Shown in pieces: positions 20,004-27,442 of a stretch of DNA of 27,442 bases. The position numbers were made by a program, and so were the translations under genes. The notes under the pieces were generated by a model. It had not been told where the DNA came from and searched no databases. It saw nothing but the letters and a program-made list of their open reading frames with translations. Each line of letters starts with the position of its first letter. Within the stretch, counting starts at the first letter, position 1. This DNA comes from a virus, in the IMG/VR virus record IMGVR_UViG_3300025108_004353, positions 1 through 27,442 of that record; one strand, 5' to 3'.

Positions 20004-20411
20004 ATGAAAGTCTATGACTTTGACGACCGTGAGTACAACTGGCCTCCAAGTGGGCATGAGGTTGATATTGACGATAGGCGAAAGCGAAGCGATTTGCATT
20101 TGAGAACCAGGGCGATACTCAAAAGCCTCTACCCGACACAAAGTGTATTAGAGGAGGTTCCTCTCCCAGGTATGAGACTATTTTTGGACTTCTTTCTTCC
20201 TTCTCGTAAGGTTTGTATTGAAGTTCATGGACAACAGCACTATAACTACACCGAACACTTTCATGGTGATAAGATGGGGTTTCTTAGGGCTAAGGCTAAC
20301 GACAATCGAAAGATTGAGTGGTGCCACCATAATAATTTGAGAATTGTAGAACTTCCTTATAATGAGAGTGATGATGACTGGCGAGAGAAAATTATCCAGG
20401 GTGGAAACTGA
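20004..20411 (+). CDS. Vsr/HJR-like PD-(D/E)XK endonuclease
   Basis: 135 residues. LFLDFFLPSRKVCIEVHGQQHY (59-80) is the core of Vsr-like and related very-short-patch or junction endonucleases: D62 on one strand and E73-x-H75 on the next, with Q77/Q78 and H79. KANDNRKIEWCHHNNLRIVELPYNE (97-121) is the usual K-W-C helix followed by a strand. The usual catalytic K is H in E-V-H, as in several of these families. A role in recombination intermediate or nick processing fits its place between recA-like and the candidate mediator. ATG follows the recA-like stop by 1 nt. Confidence 0.72.
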   Translation: MKVYDFDDREYNWPPSGHEVDIDDRRKRSDLHLRTRAILKSLYPTQSVLEEVPLPGMRLFLDFFLPSRKVCIEVHGQQHYNYTEHFHGDKMGFLRAKANDNRKIEWCHHNNLRIVELPYNESDDDWREKIIQGGN

Positions 20412-20871
20412 TTGGAAAGCTGTAGAAGCTGAGCTTAATAGACTTATGGGTCAGTTCGCTCACTTCGAAAGTACTGAGGTTATTAAGTATCTCAAGACTA
20501 GCCAAGAGGTTTTGAGAAAAATGTGTTCAGAGGAATGTGCTGAGGCAGCTTATTTAATGCAGCAAGAAGCACTATATCTCCAACTACTTCTTAACGAACT
20601 TAAAACCAAGATGGACTGGGCGGCGAGACAAAGAGATAGAATTGTTGCCCCCCAGATGAAACAGTACGACAAGTTCTTGGGTGTGGCCAATATTAGAACC
20701 ATGGCTATTAATCAAGATAGTGCTGCCCAAGAATACCATAAGATTTATTGTAGGGCTGAGAGCCTTCACTCTCGTCTTAACTATATTCCTACACAACTAA
20801 ACAAGATGTCAGAAATGATGTCTCAGTATCAACGAACAAAGGATAGACAAAACTATGTCAACGCTACCTGA
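20401..20871 (+). CDS. helical protein, candidate UvsY-like recombination mediator
   Basis: 156 residues from the GTG at 20401 (11-nt overlap with the previous gene); ATGs at 20362-20374 are alternative starts with longer overlaps. It is predicted almost wholly helical. The order of features recalls T4 UvsY: an N-terminal helix (EVIKYLKTSQEVLRKMC), a long helix with many L/A (QQEALYLQLLLNELKTKMDWAARQRD), then a C-terminal pair (AINQDSAAQEYHKIYCRAESLHSRLNYIPTQLNKMSEMMSQYQ). Length is close to UvsY (137). UvsY loads UvsX onto ssDNA coated with SSB. Sequence identity is low by eye, so this is a hypothesis supported by position two genes after the recA-like gene. Confidence 0.6.
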   Translation: METDWKAVEAELNRLMGQFAHFESTEVIKYLKTSQEVLRKMCSEECAEAAYLMQQEALYLQLLLNELKTKMDWAARQRDRIVAPQMKQYDKFLGVANIRTMAINQDSAAQEYHKIYCRAESLHSRLNYIPTQLNKMSEMMSQYQRTKDRQNYVNAT

Positions 20872-21721
20872 AGCACTTAAAAAAGCCGTTCTCGAACAGG
20901 ATTGGACAATTGTTTGTAAGGTTTTTACCAGCATTACGGGGGAGCCGCTAGAGATTCCTAAGCCTCCCGAACCAGAAACCCCAGATTGGGCGACGTTAGA
21001 GGTTGACCTTGGCGACGAGGATGATATAATAAAACAACAAGCCGTCGCCCATGACATCAAAGAACCCGAAGAGGGGTCTAATTTGTGGTTACCGGGAGAC
21101 CCTGAACCAGGGGATGAAGTAGGATTTGACGAAGAGGATGACGAAGAGGATGATATAGCACCAGAAGTTGTTGCAAACCTATTCGCTCCAGAGCCAGAGT
21201 ATGCTACACAAGAAACCATTGATAAGATGTCTGAGGTTAACGCACCTAAGCTCTCAGGTAATCAAGGAAGAAATAATATGGTGGCGACTGCAAAATCACC
21301 ATCCAAGCCTGGGGAGTTATTTGAAAACGAAAATGGGGACTTCGAAAGCAGAAAGTCCCCCATGAATATTCCAGGTAAAAGAGTAAATCGTTTTACTGAC
21401 AATAAGAATGTTCATTCAAACCTTCTAGTTAGCAACAATCCCGACTTGGGGACCAAGCCTCAAATGGCGGGGGGAGATAGGTCTCTATTAGCAGGAGGAG
21501 TTGAAACTGGTAATACTGTTGATGTAGAGTGTGCCCTCTGTGAAACAAAAGAGACTGTCTATGAGAGACTAGCAACGGGATGGAACAAGAATCCTAAGCA
21601 CAATACTTACAGATGTAACGACTGCAATACTCGTGCTGGTCGCGAGAGAATTGAGCGTAAGAAGCTACGTGAAGAACGAGAGAATCCTGGTAGACGAGTT
21701 AACCGACAACAGTTTGAGTAA
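20855..21721 (+). CDS. acidic protein with C-terminal zinc ribbon
   Basis: 288 residues. A short N-terminal helix pair (LPEALKKAVLEQDWTIVCKVFTSITGEP) is followed by a long acidic, P-rich linker (about 35-110, with DEEDDEEDD). A low-complexity middle comes next, then a C-terminal zinc ribbon: CALC at about 226-229 and CNDC at about 253-256, and a basic tail (RAGRERIERKKLREERENPGRR). It sits between the candidate mediator and the replicative helicase. A replication accessory (loader or ssDNA-binding helper) is conceivable; no family is recognised. Confidence 0.6.
   Translation: MSTLPEALKKAVLEQDWTIVCKVFTSITGEPLEIPKPPEPETPDWATLEVDLGDEDDIIKQQAVAHDIKEPEEGSNLWLPGDPEPGDEVGFDEEDDEEDDIAPEVVANLFAPEPEYATQETIDKMSEVNAPKLSGNQGRNNMVATAKSPSKPGELFENENGDFESRKSPMNIPGKRVNRFTDNKNVHSNLLVSNNPDLGTKPQMAGGDRSLLAGGVETGNTVDVECALCETKETVYERLATGWNKNPKHNTYRCNDCNTRAGRERIERKKLREERENPGRRVNRQQFE
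21003..21030 (+). promoter_or_regulatory. candidate internal promoter upstream of the helicase
   Basis: TTGACC (21003-21008), 16-bp spacer, TATAAT (21025-21030), inside the acidic-protein gene. The -10 lies in two ATA isoleucine codons. It could boost helicase and primase expression. Confidence 0.45.
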
Positions 21722-21724
21722 AGA

Positions 21725-23212
21725 ATGCTAAAAACAGATAACGTAAAAGACTTAGGTGCAGAGAGAGCAGTTTTAACCGGAATGTTTTCTCATGGAGAAG
21801 ACGGTTATTTAGATGTGACAGACTTGGTTAGTGGAGCGGATAGTTTTACCGATACTGCTAATCAAGCTTTGTTCAACATCTTTCACGATATGTACGGACG
21901 ACAGGAAATGAAACGCCTGGACGAATCCTCTGTCGCTGCTACAGCCGAACAGATGGGCTATTCCTGGCTGTTCCAAAAACCTGATGACGTAAATCATGTT
22001 CGTACCATTCTAAACGGTAGGGTATTACCCGAGAACGTTTCTAAGTGGTCTGCTAAGGTTGAGAAGTTATCCATCACAAGACAGTTGATGGACCAGTTAA
22101 TGTTCGCTGGGAAGACACTAGAAGATATTAATGGTGACGAGCCAATCGAGCAAATTCTAGGTATGGTTGAGGAGCCCCTCTTCGACTTCTCTAACCGTCT
22201 ACAAGGCCCAAGTAATAATTCCCCCGAATTACTCGGTGTTGGAATGCGTGAACATCTGACTGCTTTAATGGACAACCCCGTTGAGCAGATTGGTATCTCT
22301 AGTGGTTACAAGTATTACGACGAACACATTGGTGGTGGATTCCGTCGAAATAGCGTTAACCTCCTGGGTGCCCGAACAGGTGTTGGTAAGTCCATGGTGA
22401 GTGTCAACATTGGTAAACATGTAGCCGGGACTCTAGGTATTCCTGTACTATACTTGGATACTGAAATGATTAATGAGGACCACTGGTATCGTGTTGCCGC
22501 CAACCTATCCAACCAGTCTATTGGGCTGATTGAAACAGGTAAGGTAGGATTTACTGAAGCTGGCAGACAAGCTGTTCTCGACGCCTGTGGTATTATGGAG
22601 GATATGCCCTTTCATTATCTGAATATTAGTGGTCGAGCATTCCCAGAGATTGTTGCTATTATGCGACGTTGGGTTATGCAGAATGTCGGATATAACGAAG
22701 ACGGCACAACTAAAGACTGCTTGATTATCTACGATTATATGAAGCTAATGAGTGGTGATGGTATGGCTGCACACATGCAGGAATATCAAATGCTTGGGTT
22801 TATGATGACCTGTTTGCATAACTTCGCTGTTAGGTACTCTCTCCCAATTTTCTCCTTGGTTCAGTTAAACCGTGACGGAATTGACGGTGAAGACACAGGT
22901 GTTATTGCCGGTTCTGACCGAATCGCTTGGCTTGCTACTAACATAGGTGTTTTTAAACCAAAGAGTGATGCAGAGATGGCGGCAGATGGGGGTGATGAAT
23001 TTGGCACCCATAAAATTGTTGTTATGAAAGCACGTCATGGTGGGGGAACTAAGTTCCCTGACTATATTAATTATCACATGGAGGGTAAGTACGCCCAAAT
23101 TGTGGAACTTGAAACGCATAGCAATCTGAAAGCGAAACAAGACGAAACGTTTGCAGATGCTCCTTCAGAGAACATGGTTGATATTGATGAATCAGAAGAC
23201 ATCCCAGTCTAA
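21725..23212 (+). CDS. dnaB-like: DnaB-like replicative helicase
   Basis: 495 residues with a RecA-type helicase core. N-terminal ~160 residues are the partner-binding domain. Walker A is GARTGVGKS (215-223), LDTEM (244-248) supplies the catalytic E247, Walker B is LIIYD (333-337), and SLVQLNR is the H3-like glutamine segment. The hexamer unwinds DNA 5'-3' at the fork. The C-terminus is a short acidic tail. It starts 3 nt after the previous gene and overlaps the primase start by 26 nt, a helicase-primase pairing common in phages. Confidence 0.9.
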   Translation: MLKTDNVKDLGAERAVLTGMFSHGEDGYLDVTDLVSGADSFTDTANQALFNIFHDMYGRQEMKRLDESSVAATAEQMGYSWLFQKPDDVNHVRTILNGRVLPENVSKWSAKVEKLSITRQLMDQLMFAGKTLEDINGDEPIEQILGMVEEPLFDFSNRLQGPSNNSPELLGVGMREHLTALMDNPVEQIGISSGYKYYDEHIGGGFRRNSVNLLGARTGVGKSMVSVNIGKHVAGTLGIPVLYLDTEMINEDHWYRVAANLSNQSIGLIETGKVGFTEAGRQAVLDACGIMEDMPFHYLNISGRAFPEIVAIMRRWVMQNVGYNEDGTTKDCLIIYDYMKLMSGDGMAAHMQEYQMLGFMMTCLHNFAVRYSLPIFSLVQLNRDGIDGEDTGVIAGSDRIAWLATNIGVFKPKSDAEMAADGGDEFGTHKIVVMKARHGGGTKFPDYINYHMEGKYAQIVELETHSNLKAKQDETFADAPSENMVDIDESEDIPV

Positions 23213-24359
23213 ACTTACCGATGATGAATTTCGACAGTCCTTGGTAGAGCTTCAAAATGAAGCCTGCGAGAACTTTGAATCCCTAATGACAGAAATAGGT
23301 GCAGACCTTAGGTGTCAGGGTAAAAAGTATGTAGGTCAATGCCCTGTCCATGGCGGCGATAATCCCACTGGTTTAAACATTTATCCCGAGGGGGATGAAA
23401 TCAAGGGAATTTGGCGTTGTCGCACGCATGGGTGCCATATGAAGAAGCATCCTGATACCAACCGTCTGATGTACGGACAGACCCTTCTCGGCTTTATCAG
23501 AGGGATTCAACACTATAACACTGGTAAGTATCCTAAACTTGGGGACGCAACTAAGGTGTTGTTAAAGTTCTGTGGGTATAAAAGTATCTATGATGTAAGA
23601 ATTCCTAATGTAGAAACACTAAAACGACGAATGATGAACAAGGCATTCGGTCGTCTAGCTTTGTCTCCAACTATGTCTAATAAGACATGGCCAAGAGAGA
23701 AGGTTCGTTCTTTATTGAGTATTCCTTCTCCATACTACCTAAACCGTGGTTACTTAGCCGAAACGCTTGACAAGTACGACGTAGGCACGTATAATCAAAA
23801 GAGAAGGGTTGCTGTTCCAGTTTACGACGACGATTACAAGGTCTGCGTTGGATTCTCGGGAAGAACGCTATATGACGAATGTGATAAGTGCAGTTTATAC
23901 CATGACAAAGACAAGGGGTGTCCTCAGACTAATCTTGAGAAAGCCTATTGCGTAAAGTGGAAAAATAACGATGGATTCAACACAGGTCACTACCTCTACA
24001 ATTACTGGTTCGCCAAAGACCACATCCTCAAGTCAGGAACAGTTATTCTTGTTGAGGGGCCAGGGGACGTATGGAAACTGGAAGAGGCCGGAATACACAA
24101 CGCAGTTGCCCTCTTTGGGACAAACCTCACCGACGAACAAAGAGTCATATTGGAGCGTTCGGGGGCTCTCTCCGCAGTTGTCCTCCTTGATGGAGACAAG
24201 GCTGGAAAAGACGCCATGGCGATTATTAAGGGACAGTTGGAAAGACAGTTCAGATTGTTCTTCCCAGATGTCACTGGTACTGGCGACCTTGGAGATTTGC
24301 AGACAGATAGCATTACGTCAGACATCAAACCAATCATAGAACAACTATCAACATATTAA
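23187..24359 (+). CDS. dnaG-like: DnaG-like primase
   Basis: 390 residues from the ATG at 23187; an earlier TTG (23151) would overlap the helicase by 62 nt. N-terminal zinc-binding module: QCPVHGGDN (51-59) and WRCRTHGCH (76-84), with C52, H55, C78 and C83 as likely ligands. A second Cys group, C232/C235/C245, may bind another metal. The TOPRIM catalytic centre is VILVEGPGDVW (286-296) with E290 and VVLLDGDKAG (331-340) with D335 and D337. It makes RNA primers at the fork with the helicase before it. Confidence 0.88.
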   Translation: MNQKTSQSKLTDDEFRQSLVELQNEACENFESLMTEIGADLRCQGKKYVGQCPVHGGDNPTGLNIYPEGDEIKGIWRCRTHGCHMKKHPDTNRLMYGQTLLGFIRGIQHYNTGKYPKLGDATKVLLKFCGYKSIYDVRIPNVETLKRRMMNKAFGRLALSPTMSNKTWPREKVRSLLSIPSPYYLNRGYLAETLDKYDVGTYNQKRRVAVPVYDDDYKVCVGFSGRTLYDECDKCSLYHDKDKGCPQTNLEKAYCVKWKNNDGFNTGHYLYNYWFAKDHILKSGTVILVEGPGDVWKLEEAGIHNAVALFGTNLTDEQRVILERSGALSAVVLLDGDKAGKDAMAIIKGQLERQFRLFFPDVTGTGDLGDLQTDSITSDIKPIIEQLSTY

Positions 24360-24370
24360 CAGGAGTAGAC

Positions 24371-25336
24371 ATGACAAACATTATCGCCTTTTCTGGCAAA
24401 AAGCAAGCAGGTAAAAGTGCTTCTGCTAATTTCCTCTTCGCTCTCGAAATGGTAGCGTTGCAAACCACAGATGGTGCCTTCGTAGACAAAGAAGGACTTC
24501 TTCGTGTTGTGAGTACAAGACCTGATGTTGAAGGTGGACTAGACATAGGTGTTTTGGACCCATGCAGCCGTAGACCAGAGGTTCAACGATGGTTTATCGA
24601 AACTGGTATATGGCCGACAATCAAGCTGTATTCGTTTGCTGAGTGGCTGAAGACCATTGCCACAGAGGTTCTCGGTCTTACTGATGAACAGGTCTATGGC
24701 ACTGACGAACAAAAGAATAGTCTTACACACTTGAAGTGGGAGGATATGCCTGGGGTCGTGACACAAGAACAGGTGGTTAGTCTTGTGGACGGCCTGCGAG
24801 TTCCACTAAGTGCGGACCTTTTAGAGGTTAATTGGCCTATGCCTTTAGACCCCGGCGGTCCAGATGTCGGTGGCAAACAAAGTTCTGTGCTAGACCAGAT
24901 TGGGGTTATTACTCACAGTCCTGGCCGAATGACTGGCCGTGAAGTCATGCAGCATCTTGGCACTGAAATCTTCCGTAAGATGTACTACGATGTGTGGGCT
25001 AAGGCTTGTATTCGCAAGATTCAAAAAGAGAAAGTGGGATTGGCTATTATTACCGATTGCCGCTTCCCCAATGAAGTAGAAGCAGTCCAAGAGGCTGGTG
25101 GTAAAGTCGTGCGTCTCACGCGAGATATATTTAAGGGTGAGGACCAACACCCTAGTGAAACTGCACTAGACCCTGAAAACTTCGACTGGGACAAGTTTGA
25201 TGCTATTATTGACAACTCTGAACTTTCCTTAGCTGGGCAGAACGAACTGGTTTTTAAACAACTGATGTCGTGGGGGGTTATCTCCGACACTGAAGATGAT
25301 GCCTACGACAAAACTCAAGAGGAAGCTTACGTTTAA
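24371..25336 (+). CDS. deoxynucleoside monophosphate kinase
   Basis: 321 residues. The N-terminal P-loop FSGKKQAGKSASA (7-19) and the segment IITDCRFPNEVEAVQEAGGKVVRLTRD are hallmarks of the phage dNMP kinase family related to T4 gp1. EVMQHLGTEIFRKMYYDVW and IDNSELSLAGQNELV fit its lid and C-terminal parts. The enzyme phosphorylates dNMPs (dTMP, dGMP, modified dCMP in T4). Here it can raise dTMP from thymidylate synthase to dTDP. An insertion of about 60 residues (VTQEQVVSLVDGLRV...SSVLDQIGV) makes it longer than T4 gp1 (241). RBS AGGAG lies 8 nt upstream. Confidence 0.85.
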   Translation: MTNIIAFSGKKQAGKSASANFLFALEMVALQTTDGAFVDKEGLLRVVSTRPDVEGGLDIGVLDPCSRRPEVQRWFIETGIWPTIKLYSFAEWLKTIATEVLGLTDEQVYGTDEQKNSLTHLKWEDMPGVVTQEQVVSLVDGLRVPLSADLLEVNWPMPLDPGGPDVGGKQSSVLDQIGVITHSPGRMTGREVMQHLGTEIFRKMYYDVWAKACIRKIQKEKVGLAIITDCRFPNEVEAVQEAGGKVVRLTRDIFKGEDQHPSETALDPENFDWDKFDAIIDNSELSLAGQNELVFKQLMSWGVISDTEDDAYDKTQEEAYV

Positions 25337-26370
25337 TGATTGTTACCTACTTTAGAAGTAGTAGTTTTAATAACTGGGATTTCTGCGAACAACAGTACTA
25401 CCTGAAGTATGTACTGGGTTTGCCAGATGTCTCGGGTAAAAAAGCTGAGATGGGGACGATAGTCCATAAGGTAATGGAAATCCTGGCCGTTGCTAAGGAA
25501 GGTCACCAGAATGGTGTTTATACCTTTACTGACGATGCCCTAGGAGACTTCACGTTTAGCGAGCAAGAACTGTTCGACGATGCATGGATGGATTACCTAT
25601 TAACTCTGAGCTACGATTACTACGCTGGCAAGTCTGTTCATAAGTGGACTAAGGGAGACAAAAAGAAATGTCTTCAGTGGTGTTATACTGCTGTAACAGA
25701 ACTTAACTGTTGCTTTGACCCACGTAAGCGTAAGATTATAGCCGCAGAGCCACACTTCGATTTTGTGTTGCCATATGAATGGGCCAAGTTCGAGTATGAG
25801 ATTAACGGCGAAAAGATTGAGGGTCAGTTGGCGATGAAGGGAACCATTGATATGGTGACTGAGGAGCGTCCTGGTATTCTAGAGAGTGTTGACTGGAAGA
25901 CTGGTAAGTGCATGAACTGGGCTACTGGTGAGACTAAGGGCTATAACTGTTTCACCAAAGACCCGCAGCTTCGAATCTATCATTATGCACTACATAAGCT
26001 GTTTCCAGAAGTGGAGCAGTTTATCCCAACTATCTATTGGATTAATGACGGTGGAGCCTACACCATGCCTTATGGTCCTAAAGACATTAAGGCTACTGAA
26101 GAAATGCTTCGTAGGAGATTTCAGGAAATTAAGAGAAGCACTAAGCCTAGCTTAATTGCCAATACTCGACAAAGATGGAAGTGCAAAACCCTCTGCGGTT
26201 TTGGAAAGACTCAGCACCCAAGTGGTGAAATTAATCCCTACACTGGAGACCCTCACACTATCTGTTCTATGGTCGCGGCCAAGATAAAGAGACAGGGTAT
26301 CGAGCGTACAACAATTGAAGAAAAGGCCCCAGGTCATGAGTTCAACAAGTACCAAGCACCGGGGGCGTAA
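25336..26370 (+). CDS. Cas4/RecB-like PD-(D/E)XK exonuclease, probable Fe-S protein
   Basis: 344 residues. SFNNWDFCEQQYYLKYVLG (10-28) and MGTIVHKVMEIL (39-50, H44) are the RecB/Cas4 entry motifs. GTIDMV (169-174, D172), VDWKTGK (185-191, D186 and K188) and QLRIYHYALHKL (211-222, Q211 and Y215) complete the active site. C17 near the N-terminus plus C283, C287 and C310 at the C-terminus have the arrangement of the 4Fe-4S cluster in Cas4/AddB-type enzymes. It would trim DNA ends in recombination or packaging. No cas genes or repeats are nearby. It shares one base with the previous stop (TAATG). Confidence 0.85.
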   Translation: MIVTYFRSSSFNNWDFCEQQYYLKYVLGLPDVSGKKAEMGTIVHKVMEILAVAKEGHQNGVYTFTDDALGDFTFSEQELFDDAWMDYLLTLSYDYYAGKSVHKWTKGDKKKCLQWCYTAVTELNCCFDPRKRKIIAAEPHFDFVLPYEWAKFEYEINGEKIEGQLAMKGTIDMVTEERPGILESVDWKTGKCMNWATGETKGYNCFTKDPQLRIYHYALHKLFPEVEQFIPTIYWINDGGAYTMPYGPKDIKATEEMLRRRFQEIKRSTKPSLIANTRQRWKCKTLCGFGKTQHPSGEINPYTGDPHTICSMVAAKIKRQGIERTTIEEKAPGHEFNKYQAPGA

Positions 26371-26752
26371 CCCCTGGAAAAAGTTAATTGGAAATATCAA
26401 AATATCAGGTAGGATGCGAGATGCCCATCTAGACAAAGACCCCCGCAGGATTGATGTTACATGGGAAGACCTACGTGATATATTCATTGACCAACAGGCT
26501 TGTTGTTACTGGTTTGGGTTTGAGTTAGACCCAGACGGTATCTTCACGTCCTACAACCCCCTCGCTATCAGTGCTGACCGCATTGATGATGACAGGGGGT
26601 ATGTTAAGGGCAATATCGTTATCTGTTCACGCATGGCAAATCTAGGCCGGGGGAAATGCCCCGCCCATGAATTTCAGAATATTTGTGACAATCTAAAAAA
26701 CTCTATAATAACAGACTGGCAAACTACAGAATTGATAGGGAAATTTAAATGA
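26336..26752 (+). CDS. HNH endonuclease-like protein
   Basis: 138 residues from the ATG at 26336, overlapping the previous gene by 35 nt. LAISADRIDDDRGYVKGNIVICSRMANLGRGK (77-108) is a phage HNH variant: D81 and D84, the GYV turn, N93 and N102. DLRDIFIDQQACCYWFGFELDP (46-66) precedes it with C56/C57 in the knuckle position. It resembles the HNH part of the thyA insertion in type but not in sequence. Likely a nicking endonuclease or homing-type enzyme located just before the polymerase cluster. The basic N-terminus (KHRGRNPWKK) may bind DNA. Confidence 0.7.
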   Translation: MSSTSTKHRGRNPWKKLIGNIKISGRMRDAHLDKDPRRIDVTWEDLRDIFIDQQACCYWFGFELDPDGIFTSYNPLAISADRIDDDRGYVKGNIVICSRMANLGRGKCPAHEFQNICDNLKNSIITDWQTTELIGKFK

Positions 26753-26937
26753 GCAAGATAATGAGCGACAAAAACATAGAGACTTTTCAGCAAGCCATAA
26801 AGGCTAATGATGGTATGATAACAGGAGGTGCTGTTCATCGTATCCTTGGAGACCTTAGAAAACTCAAAAGGCAATGCTCTCTCATTATCAAATACAGGTC
26901 TGAGGAATCAATTAAGGAATTAGAGGAGATGTTATGA
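26749..26937 (+). CDS. small hypothetical protein
   Basis: 62 residues, ATGA-coupled to the HNH gene and again to the next gene. It is predicted helical with two amphipathic segments (NIETFQQAIKANDGM, HRILGDLRKLKRQCSLIIKYRSEESIKELEEML). No family recognised. Chained ATGA overlaps on both sides are the best evidence that it is translated. Confidence 0.5.
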   Translation: MSKIMSDKNIETFQQAIKANDGMITGGAVHRILGDLRKLKRQCSLIIKYRSEESIKELEEML

Positions 26938-27368
26938 GTCAAGGAGTAAATCACGTATTTGAAGACTATGTTCGGGTAGAAAGCGAAAGGGTCAGAACAG
27001 AAGGCGACTACGTTAACGCCCATGAGGTTTATGGACACCTGATTGATAATATAGATACCTTCTGGGACCAAGTGAAACAATCTCAAGCAGAGCGAAACTA
27101 CGGCGATATGCTTATAGGATTGGTTCAGACAGCGGCTTGTTGTCAGAAGGGAGCAGAATCTCTCAATCTGGTTCCGGCGTCGAGGTTGACAAAAGGAGAC
27201 AACGATGCTAGAATAAGTGAGCTAGAAGACCTTCTTAATGAAGTCTTAGAGTTTATTGAAGAACGAGGAGAGTACCTGGAGCCCGCCCAGAAGGGGGGTC
27301 GCAGACCGTATTCTGTTGAGTTTGAGAAAGGTCAAATTCGTAATTATCGCGAAAGATTAGAGCAGTAA
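26934..27368 (+). CDS. hypothetical protein preceding DNA polymerase
   Basis: 144 residues, ATGA-coupled to the previous gene and immediately followed by the polymerase ATG. Mostly helical: N-terminal EDYVRVESERV, a middle YGHLIDNIDTFWDQVKQSQAERNYGDMLIGLVQTAACCQKGAESL, and a C-terminal coiled-coil-like ARISELEDLLNEVLEFIEERGEYL. The middle helix pattern recalls small phage proteins around MazG-like folds, without the catalytic E residues being identifiable. A promoter lies inside its 3' end. Confidence 0.55.
   Translation: MSQGVNHVFEDYVRVESERVRTEGDYVNAHEVYGHLIDNIDTFWDQVKQSQAERNYGDMLIGLVQTAACCQKGAESLNLVPASRLTKGDNDARISELEDLLNEVLEFIEERGEYLEPAQKGGRRPYSVEFEKGQIRNYRERLEQ
27186..27214 (+). promoter_or_regulatory. 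intragenic promoter driving the DNA polymerase gene
   Basis: TTGACA (27186-27191), 17-bp spacer, extended -10 TGC-TAGAAT (27209-27214). It lies within the preceding gene, ~155 bp upstream of the DnaE start, giving the polymerase its own transcript. Confidence 0.65.
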
Positions 27369-27442
27369 ATGTCAACATATTTCCCACTACATGTACATAC
27401 ACACGATAGTTTCCTTGACGGTCTCAGCAAACCTTCACAGGT
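27369..27442 (+). CDS. dnaE-like: DNA polymerase III alpha subunit (DnaE-type), 5' end only
   Basis: The first 24 codons are present before the window ends. They read MSTYFPLHVHTHDSFLDGLS followed by KPSQ, matching the start of the PHP domain of bacterial DNA polymerase III alpha (HxH metal motif, then SxLDG). The ATG directly follows the TAA of the previous gene. With DnaB-like helicase and DnaG-like primase just upstream, this points to a bacterial-type replicase rather than a T4/T7 family polymerase. Confidence 0.82.
   Translation, partial: MSTYFPLHVHTHDSFLDGLSKPSQ

Noticed and set aside
25336-26370. CRISPR-associated Cas4 locus
   Set aside because: No cas1, cas2 or direct-repeat array occurs in the window; phage Cas4/RecB-like nucleases are common without CRISPR.

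Overview
The window looks like part of a large, lytic-type tailed dsDNA phage genome. All recognisable genes are on the + strand, tightly packed with many 4-20 nt overlaps. They are dominated by phage nucleotide-metabolism and replication functions mixed with many unfamiliar small proteins. Base composition is moderate to slightly AT-rich. The host cannot be fixed from the sequence. Near-consensus sigma-70 promoters (TTGACA / TATAAT, 16-18 bp spacing), Shine-Dalgarno sites, an adenosylcobalamin-type ribonucleotide reductase and a bacterial-type DNA polymerase III alpha start all indicate a bacterial host.

Layout. (1) 1-2065: end of a small membrane protein, RNase H, a sulfotransferase-like protein, a structured RNA block with two fairly clear tRNAs (both with Arg anticodons) plus a tRNA-like element, a 43-residue zinc-ribbon protein and a RelA/SpoT-type HD hydrolase. 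(2) 2068-5412: a consensus promoter, a sigma-like regulator, a PD-(D/E)XK-like nuclease, two unknowns and a thymidylate synthase carrying an in-frame HNH/NUMOD-like insertion. (3) 5429-8112: an unknown, a ClpP-like protease, a second sigma-like factor, and a possibly virion-associated protein closed by a strong terminator. (4) 8153-9202: a membrane/coiled-coil protein and a YiiX-like cysteine hydrolase. (5) 9208-9552: a perfect promoter, tRNA-Thr(UGU), a tRNA-sized structured element and another tRNA-like sequence. (6) 9556-15833: small unknowns, a DUF5662-like protein, dCMP deaminase, class II RNR, PhoH and an HNH endonuclease, ending in a terminator. (7) 15836-18304: a new promoter and a run of small zinc-ribbon and unknown proteins. 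(8) 18346-27442: a replication and recombination block with an unknown protein, RecA/UvsX, a Vsr-like nuclease, a helical protein that may be a UvsY-type mediator, an acidic zinc protein, DnaB-like helicase, DnaG-like primase, dNMP kinase, a Cas4/RecB-like nuclease, an HNH protein, two small unknowns and the first 24 codons of a DnaE-type polymerase.

How it fits together. dCMP deaminase, thymidylate synthase, dNMP kinase and the RNR form a dTTP/dNTP supply line. RecA, the candidate mediator, nucleases, helicase, primase and DnaE form a largely self-sufficient replisome and recombination set. Two sigma-like proteins and a ClpP homologue suggest regulation of transcription and protein turnover. 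No complete new system is proven. The most unusual items are the chimeric thymidylate synthase, the odd tRNA-like arrays, the recurrent T-tract/ACTTGA promoter modules and the candidate UvsY analogue.
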